NCBI GenBank assembly: GCA_020832135.1 | Contig: JAFIFG010000123.1 | Span: forward strand, 62,001 to 126,000 | Length of the DNA: 64,000 nt | From: Clostridiaceae bacterium | Lineage (GTDB): Bacteria > Bacillota > Clostridia > Peptostreptococcales > Natronincolaceae | Reading direction: 5' to 3' | Shown: one piece after another, positions 1 to 8,563 of the stretch | Position numbering within the stretch: position 1 is the stretch's first letter | Layout of the letters: every line of letters starts with the position of its first letter | Position numbers and translations under genes: made by a program | The notes under the pieces: generated by a model | Databases searched by the model: none | What the model saw: only the letters and a program-made list of their open reading frames with translations | What the model was told of the DNA's origin: nothing

Positions 1-1
1 A

Positions 2-1432
2 AAGGCTCGTTTTGTGAAGTTTCATTGGAAGCCTCTACTGGGGGTACATTCTCTAGTATGGGATGAAGCTCAAAAACTGGCGGGTAAGGACCCTGATTTC
101 CATAGAAAAGATCTATGGGATGCCATCAATATGGGACAGTACCCTGAGTATGAATTAGGAGTACAGATGTTGGAGGAAGAGGAGGAATTTAATTTTGATT
201 TCGATATCTTAGACCCTACTAAATTTTGGCCAGAGGAGCTTATTCCTGTAAAACCAATTGGAAAAATGATACTAAATCGTAACGTGGAAAACTTTTTTGC
301 AGAAACGGAGCAGGCAGCTTTTCACCCTGGTCACATTGTACCAGGAATTGACTTTAGTAACGATCCATTATTACAGGGGCGACTTTTTTCTTATTTGGAT
401 ACACAGCTTATTCGCTTAGGTGGACCTAATTTCCATGAGATTCCTATCAATCGACCAGTGGCTCCTATCCACAATAATCAGAGGGACGGATATCATCGTA
501 TGACTATTGATCGTGGTGCTGTTAGTTATTCTCCTAACTCTCTTCAAAATAATGCACCAGAACCTGCTTCTGATCAAGAGGGTGGATATGTGCATTATGC
601 TGAAAAGGTAGAGGGTAGAAAGGTTCGTCAACGCAGTGAAAGCTTCCAGGATCATTATCGTCAGGCAACCCTTTTCTGGAACAGTATGTCACCTCCAGAA
701 AAACAGCATATCATTGATGCCTTCCATTTTGAGGTGGGGAACGTTGTTGATAAGGGGATTCAGCAGAGGGTAGTGGATATGTTTAATAATGTAGATGGAG
801 ATTTAGCAATACAAATTGCTGCTGGTATTGGTGCAAATCCACCGGCGAGTCCTGGAGGCACTGGTGTTACTGATGCTTCGTCAGCTGTAAGTCAAGAGAA
901 CACCAAGAAAATTGCCCAGAGTAGAAAAGTAGCAGTTTTAGCAGAGAATGGATTTAATTTTGATGAAGTAACACAGGTGAAGGTGGCTATGGAGGCGGCT
1001 GGAGTACATGTGAAAATCATCAGTAAAAATCTAGGTATGCTTACAAGTGTAGAGGGTCAACAGTTAGAGGTAAACAAAACCTATACAACATCTGCTTCCA
1101 TTATATATGATGCAGTCTATATCACTGGAGGACGAAAAAATGTAGATACTTTAGTACTACAAGGAGATTCTCTACATTTTGTTAATGAAGCCTTCAAGCA
1201 TGCAAAGGCTATCGGTGCCACCAATGAAGGTGTAGAGCTACTGACAGCATCTTCTATCCAAGGGGTAAAAACCGCTGGTGCAGAGACACAGGGACAATTG
1301 GTTACAGAACTTGGGGTAGTGACAATTCAAAATACCACCGATATGGGACAATTTAGTCAGGAATTCATTAATGCCGTCTCCCAACATCGTCACTGGGGAC
1401 GACAAAATATTAAAGGAATGGTACCGGCTTAG
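2..1432 (+). CDS. Large-subunit (clade 2, HPII-type) catalase, 5' end missing
   Basis: Haem catalase that disproportionates hydrogen peroxide in the cytoplasm. The reading frame is open from base 2, so the gene begins before the window; the GTG at 14 is internal. The visible 476 residues start in the catalase core (VKFHWKP) and include the proximal haem-ligand tyrosine in RLFSYLDTQLIRLG. The catalytic His and Asn of the N-terminal part lie outside the window. After a Pro/Gly linker (ANPPASPGGTG), roughly the last 150 residues form the DJ-1/PfpI-like (flavodoxin-like) domain that marks large-subunit catalases and separates them from the roughly 500-residue small type. A terminator follows directly. 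The family assignment is firm; katE would be the usual name, but the start is not visible. Confidence 0.95.
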   Translation, partial: KARFVKFHWKPLLGVHSLVWDEAQKLAGKDPDFHRKDLWDAINMGQYPEYELGVQMLEEEEEFNFDFDILDPTKFWPEELIPVKPIGKMILNRNVENFFAETEQAAFHPGHIVPGIDFSNDPLLQGRLFSYLDTQLIRLGGPNFHEIPINRPVAPIHNNQRDGYHRMTIDRGAVSYSPNSLQNNAPEPASDQEGGYVHYAEKVEGRKVRQRSESFQDHYRQATLFWNSMSPPEKQHIIDAFHFEVGNVVDKGIQQRVVDMFNNVDGDLAIQIAAGIGANPPASPGGTGVTDASSAVSQENTKKIAQSRKVAVLAENGFNFDEVTQVKVAMEAAGVHVKIISKNLGMLTSVEGQQLEVNKTYTTSASIIYDAVYITGGRKNVDTLVLQGDSLHFVNEAFKHAKAIGATNEGVELLTASSIQGVKTAGAETQGQLVTELGVVTIQNTTDMGQFSQEFINAVSQHRHWGRQNIKGMVPA

Positions 1433-1454
1433 CTATGGATACTTGACTAATAGC

Positions 1455-1497
1455 AAAAACTCCTATTACGTACCATTTCGTTAATAGGAGTTTTTTA
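1455..1497 (+). terminator. Intrinsic terminator of the catalase gene
   Basis: Fourteen-base arms (AAAAACTCCTATTA and its complement) with a 13-base loop run into a T tract. It sits 22 bases after the catalase stop and ahead of the convergent symporter gene. The A-rich left arm gives a T tract on the other strand too, so it may work in both directions. Confidence 0.9.
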
Positions 1498-1537
1498 TTG
1501 TATTACAACTATGATAATAGTAAATTTAATGTGTTAA

Positions 1538-2719
1538 CTAAGACGAGGAACTGGATTTAGTGTTGTCTTTAGCAAATGAGTCCACTAGTAGAGAAATAGC
1601 TCCATCACCAGTAACATTACAAGCAGTTCCAAAGCCATCTTGAGCCATATATAGTGCAATCATTAAAGTTGTTTGAGCTTCTGTAAACCCTAAAATGCTA
1701 GATAAAAGACCTAGCGCAGCCATAACAGCTCCACCTGGAACTCCTGGAGCGGCAACCATGGTTACTCCTAGTAGCATGATGAAAGGGAAAAACTCTACAA
1801 AGGATGGAGAACCACCGTTTAACACCAATACGGCAACAGAGCAAGCAACTAAAGTTATAGTACTTCCTGCTAAGTGAATTGTTGCAGAAAGAGGTATAAC
1901 AAAGTCAGCTATTCTTTCTGATACTCCATTAGACTTTGCACTTTTAAGGGTTACCGGTATAGTTGCTGCACTTGACATGGTACCTAATGCTGTAGTGTAG
2001 GCTGGTATCATATTTTTTAAAGCTTTAAACGGATTTATTCCACTTCTAGTACTGGCAACCATATAAATTACAACTAAATAAGCTAGATGCATAGCAATAA
2101 TCAATACAAAAACTTGACCAAAAACTGTTAATGTCGCAAAAGCATCTCCAGATGCTGCCATATCAGCAAAAATACCTGCAATATGGAAAGGTAGCAGAGG
2201 AATAATTACTTTTTCAATAACACTTACGATAATAAACCTAAATTCCTCCATAAAATTATACAAAGTCTCTTGCGCTTTATTATGCTTTAAGAAATTAATT
2301 CCTAAACCGAATATAAAGGCTGTTACTAAAGCTGTCATCACTCCCATAATTGGAGGAATATCTAATTTTATAATAGCTTCTAGACCAGATCCATCAGTAC
2401 CTACAGCAGTTGTGCTACCAATAATTGAAGGTATTAACAACATAGCTATAAAGAAAGAGGCGATGCCAGCTATGGTAGTAGATACATAGGCTAGAGCCAC
2501 GGTAGATCCTAAAAGCTTACCGGCTTTTGCTCCTAATTCAGCAATACCAGGTATAATAAATCCAATGATAATAAGTGGCACAATATAACTTAGTAAAGAG
2601 CCAAATAATGTTGTAAAGGTAAATAAAATGTTTCCAATCCATTGAGGAAATATAAGACCTATAATCGTACCTCCGATGATACCTAAAATAATTCTTGGTA
2701 ATAAACCTAAATTTTTCAT
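1538..2719 (-). CDS. Dicarboxylate/amino acid:cation symporter (DAACS family)
   Basis: Integral membrane secondary transporter of the glutamate/dicarboxylate/serine:Na+ or H+ symporter family; the substrate cannot be read from the sequence. The 393 residues are mostly hydrophobic. They contain the family's Ser/Ala-rich re-entrant signature (TMSSAATIPVT, about residues 248-258) and a second conserved stretch near the C terminus (AAPGVPGGAVMAALG, then QDGFGTACNVTGDGA) that corresponds to the substrate-binding hairpin. The start has a good site (AAAGGAGA, 9 bases upstream). The C terminus ends in an unusual run of five serines. It is separated from the upstream TDT gene on the same strand by a very strong palindromic terminator, so it is probably a separate transcript. 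Confidence 0.9.
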   Translation of the reverse strand: MKNLGLLPRIILGIIGGTIIGLIFPQWIGNILFTFTTLFGSLLSYIVPLIIIGFIIPGIAELGAKAGKLLGSTVALAYVSTTIAGIASFFIAMLLIPSIIGSTTAVGTDGSGLEAIIKLDIPPIMGVMTALVTAFIFGLGINFLKHNKAQETLYNFMEEFRFIIVSVIEKVIIPLLPFHIAGIFADMAASGDAFATLTVFGQVFVLIIAMHLAYLVVIYMVASTRSGINPFKALKNMIPAYTTALGTMSSAATIPVTLKSAKSNGVSERIADFVIPLSATIHLAGSTITLVACSVAVLVLNGGSPSFVEFFPFIMLLGVTMVAAPGVPGGAVMAALGLLSSILGFTEAQTTLMIALYMAQDGFGTACNVTGDGAISLLVDSFAKDNTKSSSSS

Positions 2720-2870
2720 TAGTTCTGTCTCCTTTCTTTAAACTCATATTTTATAAAGGCAAATTTTTTACAATCCTAGTCTATACACTAATCTCCTTTC
2801 CTGAAATTTTACTTTATTATCTATCTATATATTACATTCAACAGATATTACCAAATTCCTGCTAAATTAT

Positions 2871-2926
2871 GTATAATTAATAACCCACCTTAACTGTATA
2901 CAGTTAAGGTGGGTTATTAATTATAC
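2871..2926 (-). terminator. 56-base perfect palindromic terminator
   Basis: Two perfect 26-base arms flank a TATA loop, which is itself self-complementary, so the 56 bases form an unbroken palindrome. It begins one base after the stop codon of the TDT transporter gene (minus strand). The GC-rich core is AACCCACCTTAACTG, and the outer part is A/T-rich, giving a U-rich 3' side in either direction. It most likely ends the GCAxxG-TDT transcript and insulates the downstream symporter. Confidence 0.85.
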
Positions 2927-2927
2927 T

Positions 2928-3884
2928 TTAGATACTTGCTTTATTAGAGCTTACTTGAGTCTTGACCTCATCTTTTCTTAAAAGAAATTCAGTATATCTT
3001 ATTAAAACATAGATTACTATGAAGACAGCCATAAATTCCTGTAATTTTACAATATAGTTTAATATGGGCATTTGAATATTAGCTTTCATAAAAAATCCAT
3101 TCGTTAGTTTTGCAGCAATGGCACTGATAACAATTGGAAAAGTAAAAGCCGAATAACTTGGATAGAATTTAAGCCTTAACAGTTTTGGCATCTGCAAAAG
3201 TGCAACCAATAGCATAGCTAATGATAAAGCTAGTAAGAATCCAACCATCGCCATATTCTTCTCTGGAAAAGAGTTCATATATCCAGCTAAGCAAAGACTA
3301 GCGGGTGCTGCAAGGATAATCATAGTGGGCATTGCAGGCTCTGGAATTTCTTTTACTTTTACAACTCTGTACAAAACAATTGGGAGTAGTGCTAAATAAG
3401 CGATAAATCCAAACCAAAAGATATATTGACCAAGGTTTATTAAATTATAAGCTGGTGCTGTTACACTAGCAACTACAATACCAACGTAAACAACAAAGTA
3501 GCTAGGAAATACCTTTTTTATTTTAAAAGTAAGAAGATGTTTTTTTGTGAAATAAATTATTAGGACAACGTGTAAAAGTAAGCCAACAATCCAAGTACCA
3601 TAAGCTAAAGTAGCAAGATAAGGCCTAATATAGGTGGATAAAAGCATAATTCCCATAGAAAAAGTTGGTGCTACACTGGCTACAACAGGATTATCAAAAC
3701 TTTCTATTACACCCTTTGGATATTTAAATATTTTTATAACAAGCAGAATTAATAATATAGAAGATAGGGCACCAAAAATATTTCTGTACATACTTCCATA
3801 GGATAGAACTAGATTACCTGTTGCTGCTAAACCTAGCATTAAACCCGCCATAGGTACAGGTGTTTTCTTAATAACCTGATTCAT
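2928..3884 (-). CDS. TDT-family transporter (TehA/SLAC1-like)
   Basis: Predicted ten-helix membrane protein of the tellurite-resistance/dicarboxylate transporter (TDT) family, which also contains TehA and the plant SLAC1 anion channel. The N terminus carries the conserved KKTPVPMAGLMLGLAATGN segment, and hydrophobic helices fill the remainder. Clostridial members are often labelled C4-dicarboxylate or tellurite transporters; the substrate here is not determinable. I place the start at the second ATG (3884), 7 bases after GGAGGG; the ATG at 3890 is too close to that site. It follows the C_GCAxxG_C_C gene by 13 bases, so the two are almost certainly cotranscribed. Confidence 0.88.
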   Translation of the reverse strand: MNQVIKKTPVPMAGLMLGLAATGNLVLSYGSMYRNIFGALSSILLILLVIKIFKYPKGVIESFDNPVVASVAPTFSMGIMLLSTYIRPYLATLAYGTWIVGLLLHVVLIIYFTKKHLLTFKIKKVFPSYFVVYVGIVVASVTAPAYNLINLGQYIFWFGFIAYLALLPIVLYRVVKVKEIPEPAMPTMIILAAPASLCLAGYMNSFPEKNMAMVGFLLALSLAMLLVALLQMPKLLRLKFYPSYSAFTFPIVISAIAAKLTNGFFMKANIQMPILNYIVKLQEFMAVFIVIYVLIRYTEFLLRKDEVKTQVSSNKASI

Positions 3885-3897
3885 TGTCATCCCTCCA

Positions 3898-4389
3898 TTA
3901 ACCTTCGGTAGTTACAACATTATCAGCATTTACAAGGTTTAATTCTCTAACTATGATTTCTGCAGTTTTTTCTGCTATCTCACCTGTAAAAGAAACACAT
4001 TGTGATTTATGCTCACCTGAAGCCATATCCATTCCATGAGTAAGGACTTTACAGCATAAAACTTTGTGGTTGTTTTTAAAACTCTCTTGAAGCTCATTGG
4101 CAACTTCTAATGTTTGTACACTCTTTGGATCTTGAGGGTTTGAACCTTTGGTTCTTCCTAAAAAGTATCCTAGAGACATAACACCACCCGAAACCGCACC
4201 ACAGACACACTTTGATTTACCGATACCTACTGGAAAACCTGAAGCCATAGCGATTATTTGTTCTGGCATATCAGGATCTATATTAGATCTTATTGCACTG
4301 ACAATTGCCTCTGAGCAATAAAACTCTCCTTTTCTAAAAAGTTCTTCTGCATCTTCTCTAACTTTACTAATACTGACTTCTTTTTTCAT
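3898..4389 (-). CDS. C_GCAxxG_C_C family (probable redox) protein
   Basis: Small cytoplasmic protein of about 163 residues belonging to the C_GCAxxG_C_C family, found mainly in anaerobes and presumed to bind metal or act in redox chemistry. No reaction is established. Conserved cysteines are visible in order: FYCSEAIV near the N terminus, CVCGAVSGG (the GCAxxG-type motif, with CGAVSGG here), KVLCCKVLTHG and SQCVSF. The start at 4389 is set by a perfect AGGAGG 8 bases upstream; the longer frame back to 4431 lacks a site. It is the first gene of a two-gene unit with the TDT transporter, suggesting that the transported anion and the redox protein serve one process. Confidence 0.85.
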   Translation of the reverse strand: MKKEVSISKVREDAEELFRKGEFYCSEAIVSAIRSNIDPDMPEQIIAMASGFPVGIGKSKCVCGAVSGGVMSLGYFLGRTKGSNPQDPKSVQTLEVANELQESFKNNHKVLCCKVLTHGMDMASGEHKSQCVSFTGEIAEKTAEIIVRELNLVNADNVVTTEG

Positions 4390-4664
4390 TTTTAAAAACC
4401 TCCTATAATATGGATACATAGCATGTATCAAGCTATACCTTTTTATGACATAATATTAACACAGTAAGATAGAGAATAGAAATAGAATATATCTATTGAT
4501 AACCATTCTTGCATAGGAAAAATTAATAGTTGTTAGAAGGATAACATAAATTGTGCTTCTTTAAATGTTCTATGTGTAATTTGAAGGACAAGCATTAAGT
4601 AGAAATAGCCTTATGAACTTTAAGAAAAATCCCACAAAATATAACGTTAATTATTTAAAAACAG

Positions 4665-4673
4665 TGGTAAAAT
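4665..4673 (+). promoter_or_regulatory. Extended -10 promoter of the aldehyde dehydrogenase gene
   Basis: TG-G-TAAAAT forms an extended -10 element, placing the transcript start near 4680, about 30 bases before the start codon at 4711. No good -35 box is seen at the expected distance (CGTTAA). The remainder of 4390-4660 is A/T-rich, divergent intergenic DNA in which I see no gene. Confidence 0.45.
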
Positions 4674-4710
4674 AGAAGTAATAAAAGCAATGGTAGAAAA
4701 GAGGGTGGAC

Positions 4711-6081
4711 ATGAAGGACATTAAAAAGATAAGAAAAAAGCAGCAGAGCTATTTTTATACTGGTGCAACAAAGGATGTATCATTTCGTATGAAGCAGTTA
4801 AGTGTACTGAAGCAAGCGGTCCTAAAGTATGAAGATAGAATATTAGAGGCCTTGAAAAAGGATTTAAATAAGTCAGCCTTTGAAGCCTACGAAACAGAAG
4901 TGGGGGTAGTGTTAACTGAAATTACTCATACCGTAAAGCATCTTAAGGCTTGGGCAAAATCTGAAAAAGTAAAGACTCCATTTACACACTTTTTATCCCG
5001 CAGTTATATTTATGCTGAACCCTACGGTGTAGTTTTAATTATGGCACCATGGAATTATCCCTTTCAACTTATGATTGCCCCTCTTATCGGAGGCATTGCA
5101 GCAGGAAACTGTTGTATACTAAAGCCTTCAGAGTATGCAACCCATACAGCTAAGGTATTGGTGAACTTGATAGAGGAGTATTTTGAGGAAAAATTTGTTG
5201 CTGTAATAGAAGGTGGTAAGGATGTCAACGAAAGGCTCTTAGAAGAGAACTTTGATTATATTTTCTTTACTGGAAGTATTCCTGTTGGCAAAATTGTCAT
5301 GGAGGCAGCTGCCAAACATCTTACTCCTGTGACACTAGAGTTGGGAGGAAAAAGTCCTTGTATTGTTGATAAAGATGTAGATCTAAAAAAGGCAGCTAAA
5401 AAAATTATATGGGGAAAATTTTTAAATGCAGGACAAACCTGTGTTGCTCCCGATTATGTATATGTGCATACAGCAGTAAAGGAAGAATTAATTCAGTATA
5501 TGAAGGATACTATTAAAAATTTTTTTGGAGAGGATCCTAAGGAAAGTGAAGATTATGTAAGGATTATTAATCATAAACATTTGCATCGATTAAGTAATTT
5601 ATTGGTGAAGGATAAGATCCTCTTTGGCGGTGAAGTAGATCCAGAGCAAAGGTATATTGCACCAACCATCATGGCGGGTGTTACATGGGAAGATGCTGTG
5701 ATGGAGGATGAGATTTTTGGGCCGATTTTACCTATACTAGAATACCATTCTATAGATGAAGTGATAGATAAAATTAGAAACTTTGCTAAGCCTTTAGCAC
5801 TATATGTATTTACTAAAAATAAGCATATAGAAAAAGAGGTAATAGACAATCTTTCCTTCGGTGGAGGTTGTGTTAATGATACAATTATGCACTTAGCTTC
5901 TCCTTACCTTCCTTTTGGAGGAGTGGGGCCAAGTGGTATGGGTGCTTATCATGGAAAAGCAAGCTTTGATGTCTTTAGTCATAGAAAAAGTATTTTAAGA
6001 AGTTCTACATTGTTTGATATTAAATTTAAATACCCTCCCTATCCTAAGACATTAAATTTATTAAAGAAAATAATGAAATAG
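4711..6081 (+). CDS. Class-3 type aldehyde dehydrogenase
   Basis: NAD(P)+-dependent oxidation of aldehydes to acids, of the monomeric class-3/YwdH-AldX type (about 456 residues, matching this start). Motifs in order are PWNYPFQL, the cofactor-loop FTGSIPVGKIV, catalytic Glu in LELGGKSPC (about residue 210), catalytic Cys in NAGQTCVAPDYV (about 244) and the EIFGPILP motif. The start at 4711 is chosen because GAGGGTGG lies 5-6 bases upstream and gives the family length; 4690 has no clear site. It is divergent from the GCAxxG gene. The natural aldehyde is unknown; long-chain aldehydes are typical of this branch. The hydrophobic, basic C terminus (YPPYPKTLNLLKKIMK) could associate with membrane, as in some fatty-aldehyde dehydrogenases. 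Confidence 0.92.
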   Translation: MKDIKKIRKKQQSYFYTGATKDVSFRMKQLSVLKQAVLKYEDRILEALKKDLNKSAFEAYETEVGVVLTEITHTVKHLKAWAKSEKVKTPFTHFLSRSYIYAEPYGVVLIMAPWNYPFQLMIAPLIGGIAAGNCCILKPSEYATHTAKVLVNLIEEYFEEKFVAVIEGGKDVNERLLEENFDYIFFTGSIPVGKIVMEAAAKHLTPVTLELGGKSPCIVDKDVDLKKAAKKIIWGKFLNAGQTCVAPDYVYVHTAVKEELIQYMKDTIKNFFGEDPKESEDYVRIINHKHLHRLSNLLVKDKILFGGEVDPEQRYIAPTIMAGVTWEDAVMEDEIFGPILPILEYHSIDEVIDKIRNFAKPLALYVFTKNKHIEKEVIDNLSFGGGCVNDTIMHLASPYLPFGGVGPSGMGAYHGKASFDVFSHRKSILRSSTLFDIKFKYPPYPKTLNLLKKIMK

Positions 6082-6189
6082 AAGTTAATATAATAGAAGT
6101 GGGTTCTCCTGGTTTCAAGTAAACAATGAATGTTTAAAAAAGAAAGAGTATGTTAATAACTTAGGCTATGCAAGGCATAAGGAAGCAAG

Positions 6190-6477
6190 TTGTACTTTAA
6201 TAGTCCAGAGATAGGTATTGGCCATATACGAAACAGGAGGGAATTTACGAAGGATGAACAACCATTAGTATCAGAAAATGCTATGAAGATTAGTGGTATT
6301 ATCAATCTTCCAGAGGGTGAGAAGCAAGAAGAACTTTGGGATGAATTTATTGATTGGTTAGAAGGTAAAGGAGGGGGTTTCTTTGGAATGACTGCCCCCA
6401 TTGCTGGTGAGGAAGAAGCAGATAGTGCAGTAGAAAGAGTATTAGAGGATATTGGATTGGATTATAAACAGAAATAA
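6190..6477 (+). CDS. Hypothetical protein, 95 residues
   Basis: I do not recognise this protein. It would start with TTG at 6190, after a modest AAGGAAG site; the frame is closed by a stop at 6178, so it cannot extend far. The protein is acidic and soluble, without membrane segments. It has a Trp-containing amphipathic stretch (EELWDEFIDWLEGKGGGFFG) followed by an acidic C-terminal helix. The terminator directly after the stop supports a real transcript end. It could be a complete small protein or the remnant of a larger gene. Confidence 0.6.
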   Translation: MYFNSPEIGIGHIRNRREFTKDEQPLVSENAMKISGIINLPEGEKQEELWDEFIDWLEGKGGGFFGMTAPIAGEEEADSAVERVLEDIGLDYKQK

Positions 6478-6488
6478 ATTAATAAAAT

Positions 6489-6538
6489 AAGACTTTAGTA
6501 GGTTTTGAAGCCTATCTAAAGTCTTTTGTATTTTTTTT
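6489..6538 (+). terminator. Intrinsic terminator
   Basis: A 10-base stem (AAGACTTTAG with its complement) is extended by TAGG/CCTA across a one-base bulge, with an 8-base loop, and is followed by TTTT and then a longer T run. It terminates the ALDH/hypothetical transcript 12 bases after the stop. Confidence 0.9.
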
Positions 6539-6550
6539 GAGTAGTTTTTA

Positions 6551-6559
6551 TGCTATAAT
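6551..6559 (+). promoter_or_regulatory. Extended -10 promoter of the two-component operon
   Basis: TG-C-TATAAT is a perfect extended -10 element just after the upstream terminator. It predicts a transcript start near 6566 and an 80-base leader before the kinase gene. No consensus -35 box is evident. Confidence 0.5.
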
Positions 6560-6647
6560 AAAAAATGGACTTAAGTATAAAAAACAAATTTATTATTGAA
6601 GTATATTATCATATATATGTAAATTAGTAACTATTAGAGGTGTAGGA

Positions 6648-7844
6648 ATGGATAAAACAACAAAAAAGTTCTCGGATATTATAACATTTATTTCTTTTAT
6701 TTTTGTCTTTATTATTACTGTTACTAGAAGTGATCATTATCAAACAACTATATTAATTCTATCCATCTTCTTATTAAGTTCCTTATTATTTAGAAGCTTT
6801 TTAGTATATGAAAAAGATGACTATGTTAAATATAAATCGGCTGCTATCTTTGTTGAGTTGGTGATTGTAACTTTAATAACCCTTTTTGATATCACCGGTG
6901 CTTCTTTGATTTACTTCTTTATACTGGTGGGAGACTCTATTTTATTTCATGATGGCAAATTTGGGTTTTTTGTAACGATAGTAGCAATGGTAACTTATGC
7001 TACTGTAAGCTCTATAGCACAAGGACCGTGGCATATTTCTAATTTCATACAGACTTTTCTTTTTAGTGGCACAGGATTTATCTTTGTTTCTTTAGTTACT
7101 TATTTGCTAAGGTACCAGGTTAATCAAAGAAAAATAATTTCTGATACCCTACAGGAGTTAGAGGATAAAAATAAAAAACTTCAAGAAACCTCCAAAGCTC
7201 TAGAGGATATGGCAGTAGTGAAGGAAAGAAATAGAATTGCCCATGAAATTCATGATACGGTTGGACACACACTAACTACTGTATTGGTAGAATTGGAGGC
7301 CTCCAAAAGATTACTGAATAAAGATCTGAATCTAGCTAAGGAAAAGTTGTCCTTAGCACAGGAACAGGTGAGGAAAGGCTTAAATGATATAAGAATTTCA
7401 GTCAGAGCAATAAAGCATCAAGAGGATATTATAGACTTTGAAAAAGCTTTGGAAAATCTTATGAAAGAAACAGAGAAACATACTGGTATTATAGTTGAAC
7501 ATAAGATATCCATAAATCATGAGCTTACTTCAAACTATAAGAAGGTATTTTTAAGAGCTCTGCAGGAGGGATTAACCAACGGCATTAAACATGGCGACGG
7601 CAGAAAATTCTTTTTTATTTTAAATGAAAGTGAAGATAGCTTTGAATTTATACTAAAAAATAATGGGATAGGAACGAGCACAGTTCACTTTGGGTTCGGA
7701 CTAAGGTCCATGAAGGAACGAGTTGAAGCATTGCAAGGAACCTTGTGGGCGGACTCATCTCGTGAAGAAGGTTTTACCCTTTCAATAAAATTACCAATGA
7801 AGGATGGTATATATGAAAAAAATAAAAGTATTAATTGTGGATGA
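6648..7844 (+). CDS. NarL-family sensor histidine kinase (HisKA_3/HATPase)
   Basis: Membrane sensor kinase that autophosphorylates on histidine and passes the phosphate to the adjacent response regulator. About five hydrophobic segments occupy residues 10-155 with very short external loops, so the signal is likely sensed in or at the membrane. A coiled coil (about 160-190) leads into the HisKA_3 domain with the phospho-acceptor in IAHEIHDTVGH (His202). The HATPase domain (about 300-390) has EGLTNGIKHG and GFGLRSMKERV. This architecture is that of LiaS/DesK-like kinases. The gene overlaps the response-regulator start by 32 bases, indicating translational coupling. The stimulus is unknown. Confidence 0.92.
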   Translation: MDKTTKKFSDIITFISFIFVFIITVTRSDHYQTTILILSIFLLSSLLFRSFLVYEKDDYVKYKSAAIFVELVIVTLITLFDITGASLIYFFILVGDSILFHDGKFGFFVTIVAMVTYATVSSIAQGPWHISNFIQTFLFSGTGFIFVSLVTYLLRYQVNQRKIISDTLQELEDKNKKLQETSKALEDMAVVKERNRIAHEIHDTVGHTLTTVLVELEASKRLLNKDLNLAKEKLSLAQEQVRKGLNDIRISVRAIKHQEDIIDFEKALENLMKETEKHTGIIVEHKISINHELTSNYKKVFLRALQEGLTNGIKHGDGRKFFFILNESEDSFEFILKNNGIGTSTVHFGFGLRSMKERVEALQGTLWADSSREEGFTLSIKLPMKDGIYEKNKSINCG

Positions 7845-8460
7845 TCAAAATTTGATGCGGGATGGGCTGAAGACTATTATTGATTTGGAGGAGGATATTG
7901 AGGTTGTAGCCACCTGTCAAAATGGTGTAGAGGCTATAGAAAAGACGAAGCTATATTCTCCTGATGTGATACTGATGGATATTAGAATGCCTGAAATGAA
8001 CGGTGTTGAGGCTACTAAATTAATAAAACATGATTTCCCTGATACAATTATTATCATTCTTACAACCTTTGATGATGACGAATATATTATGGATGCACTA
8101 TCCTATGGAGCAAGTGGTTATCTTCTAAAGGACATAGATGGTGATAAATTAATAGATGCAATTAGGGATGCACATCATGGAACACTTTTAATACCGGGAG
8201 CTATAGCAGCTAAATTGGTTGGAAAGCTTAATAATGATGATCGGAAGAATTATAAAAGTATGGATATAGATGATGAACTTTCTAAAAGAGAAATAGAAAT
8301 TGCGGGGCTAATGGTGGAGGGCCTTACTAATAAGCAAATAGCATCTAAACTCTTTATTACAGAGGGTACTGTTAAAAATTACATAAGTACCATGTACAGT
8401 AAAATCGGCATAAAGGATAGAACAAAGGCGGTTTTATTCTTTAAACAATATGATCTATAA
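7813..8460 (+). CDS. NarL/LuxR-family response regulator
   Basis: DNA-binding partner of the kinase. The receiver domain (1-120) has the acidic pair in LIVDDQ, the phosphorylated Asp56 in DVILMDIRMPEMNG, Thr in ILTTFDD and Lys in YLLKDI. The LuxR-type helix-turn-helix (about 145-205) has LSKREIEIAGLMVEGLTNKQIA followed by the recognition helix TEGTVKNYIS. The ATG at 7813 is preferred over 7804 because AAGGATGG lies 6-7 bases before it. No operator could be assigned. The DUF418 gene 104 bases downstream, in the same direction, is a plausible target. Confidence 0.94.
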   Translation: MKKIKVLIVDDQNLMRDGLKTIIDLEEDIEVVATCQNGVEAIEKTKLYSPDVILMDIRMPEMNGVEATKLIKHDFPDTIIIILTTFDDDEYIMDALSYGASGYLLKDIDGDKLIDAIRDAHHGTLLIPGAIAAKLVGKLNNDDRKNYKSMDIDDELSKREIEIAGLMVEGLTNKQIASKLFITEGTVKNYISTMYSKIGIKDRTKAVLFFKQYDL

Positions 8461-8563
8461 TATGTGACTAAGATTATGACTACAGTCACTAACCATATTA
8501 CCTCCATGTTAATTATAATAAATGTAGAAGAATTTATGGTGATTAACAAGGAGGTATTGTTAT

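Noticed and set aside
2538-2747. 69-residue minus-strand ORF
   Set aside because: Overlaps the start of the DAACS symporter in another frame; composition is that of a shadow frame with many Tyr and no family signal.
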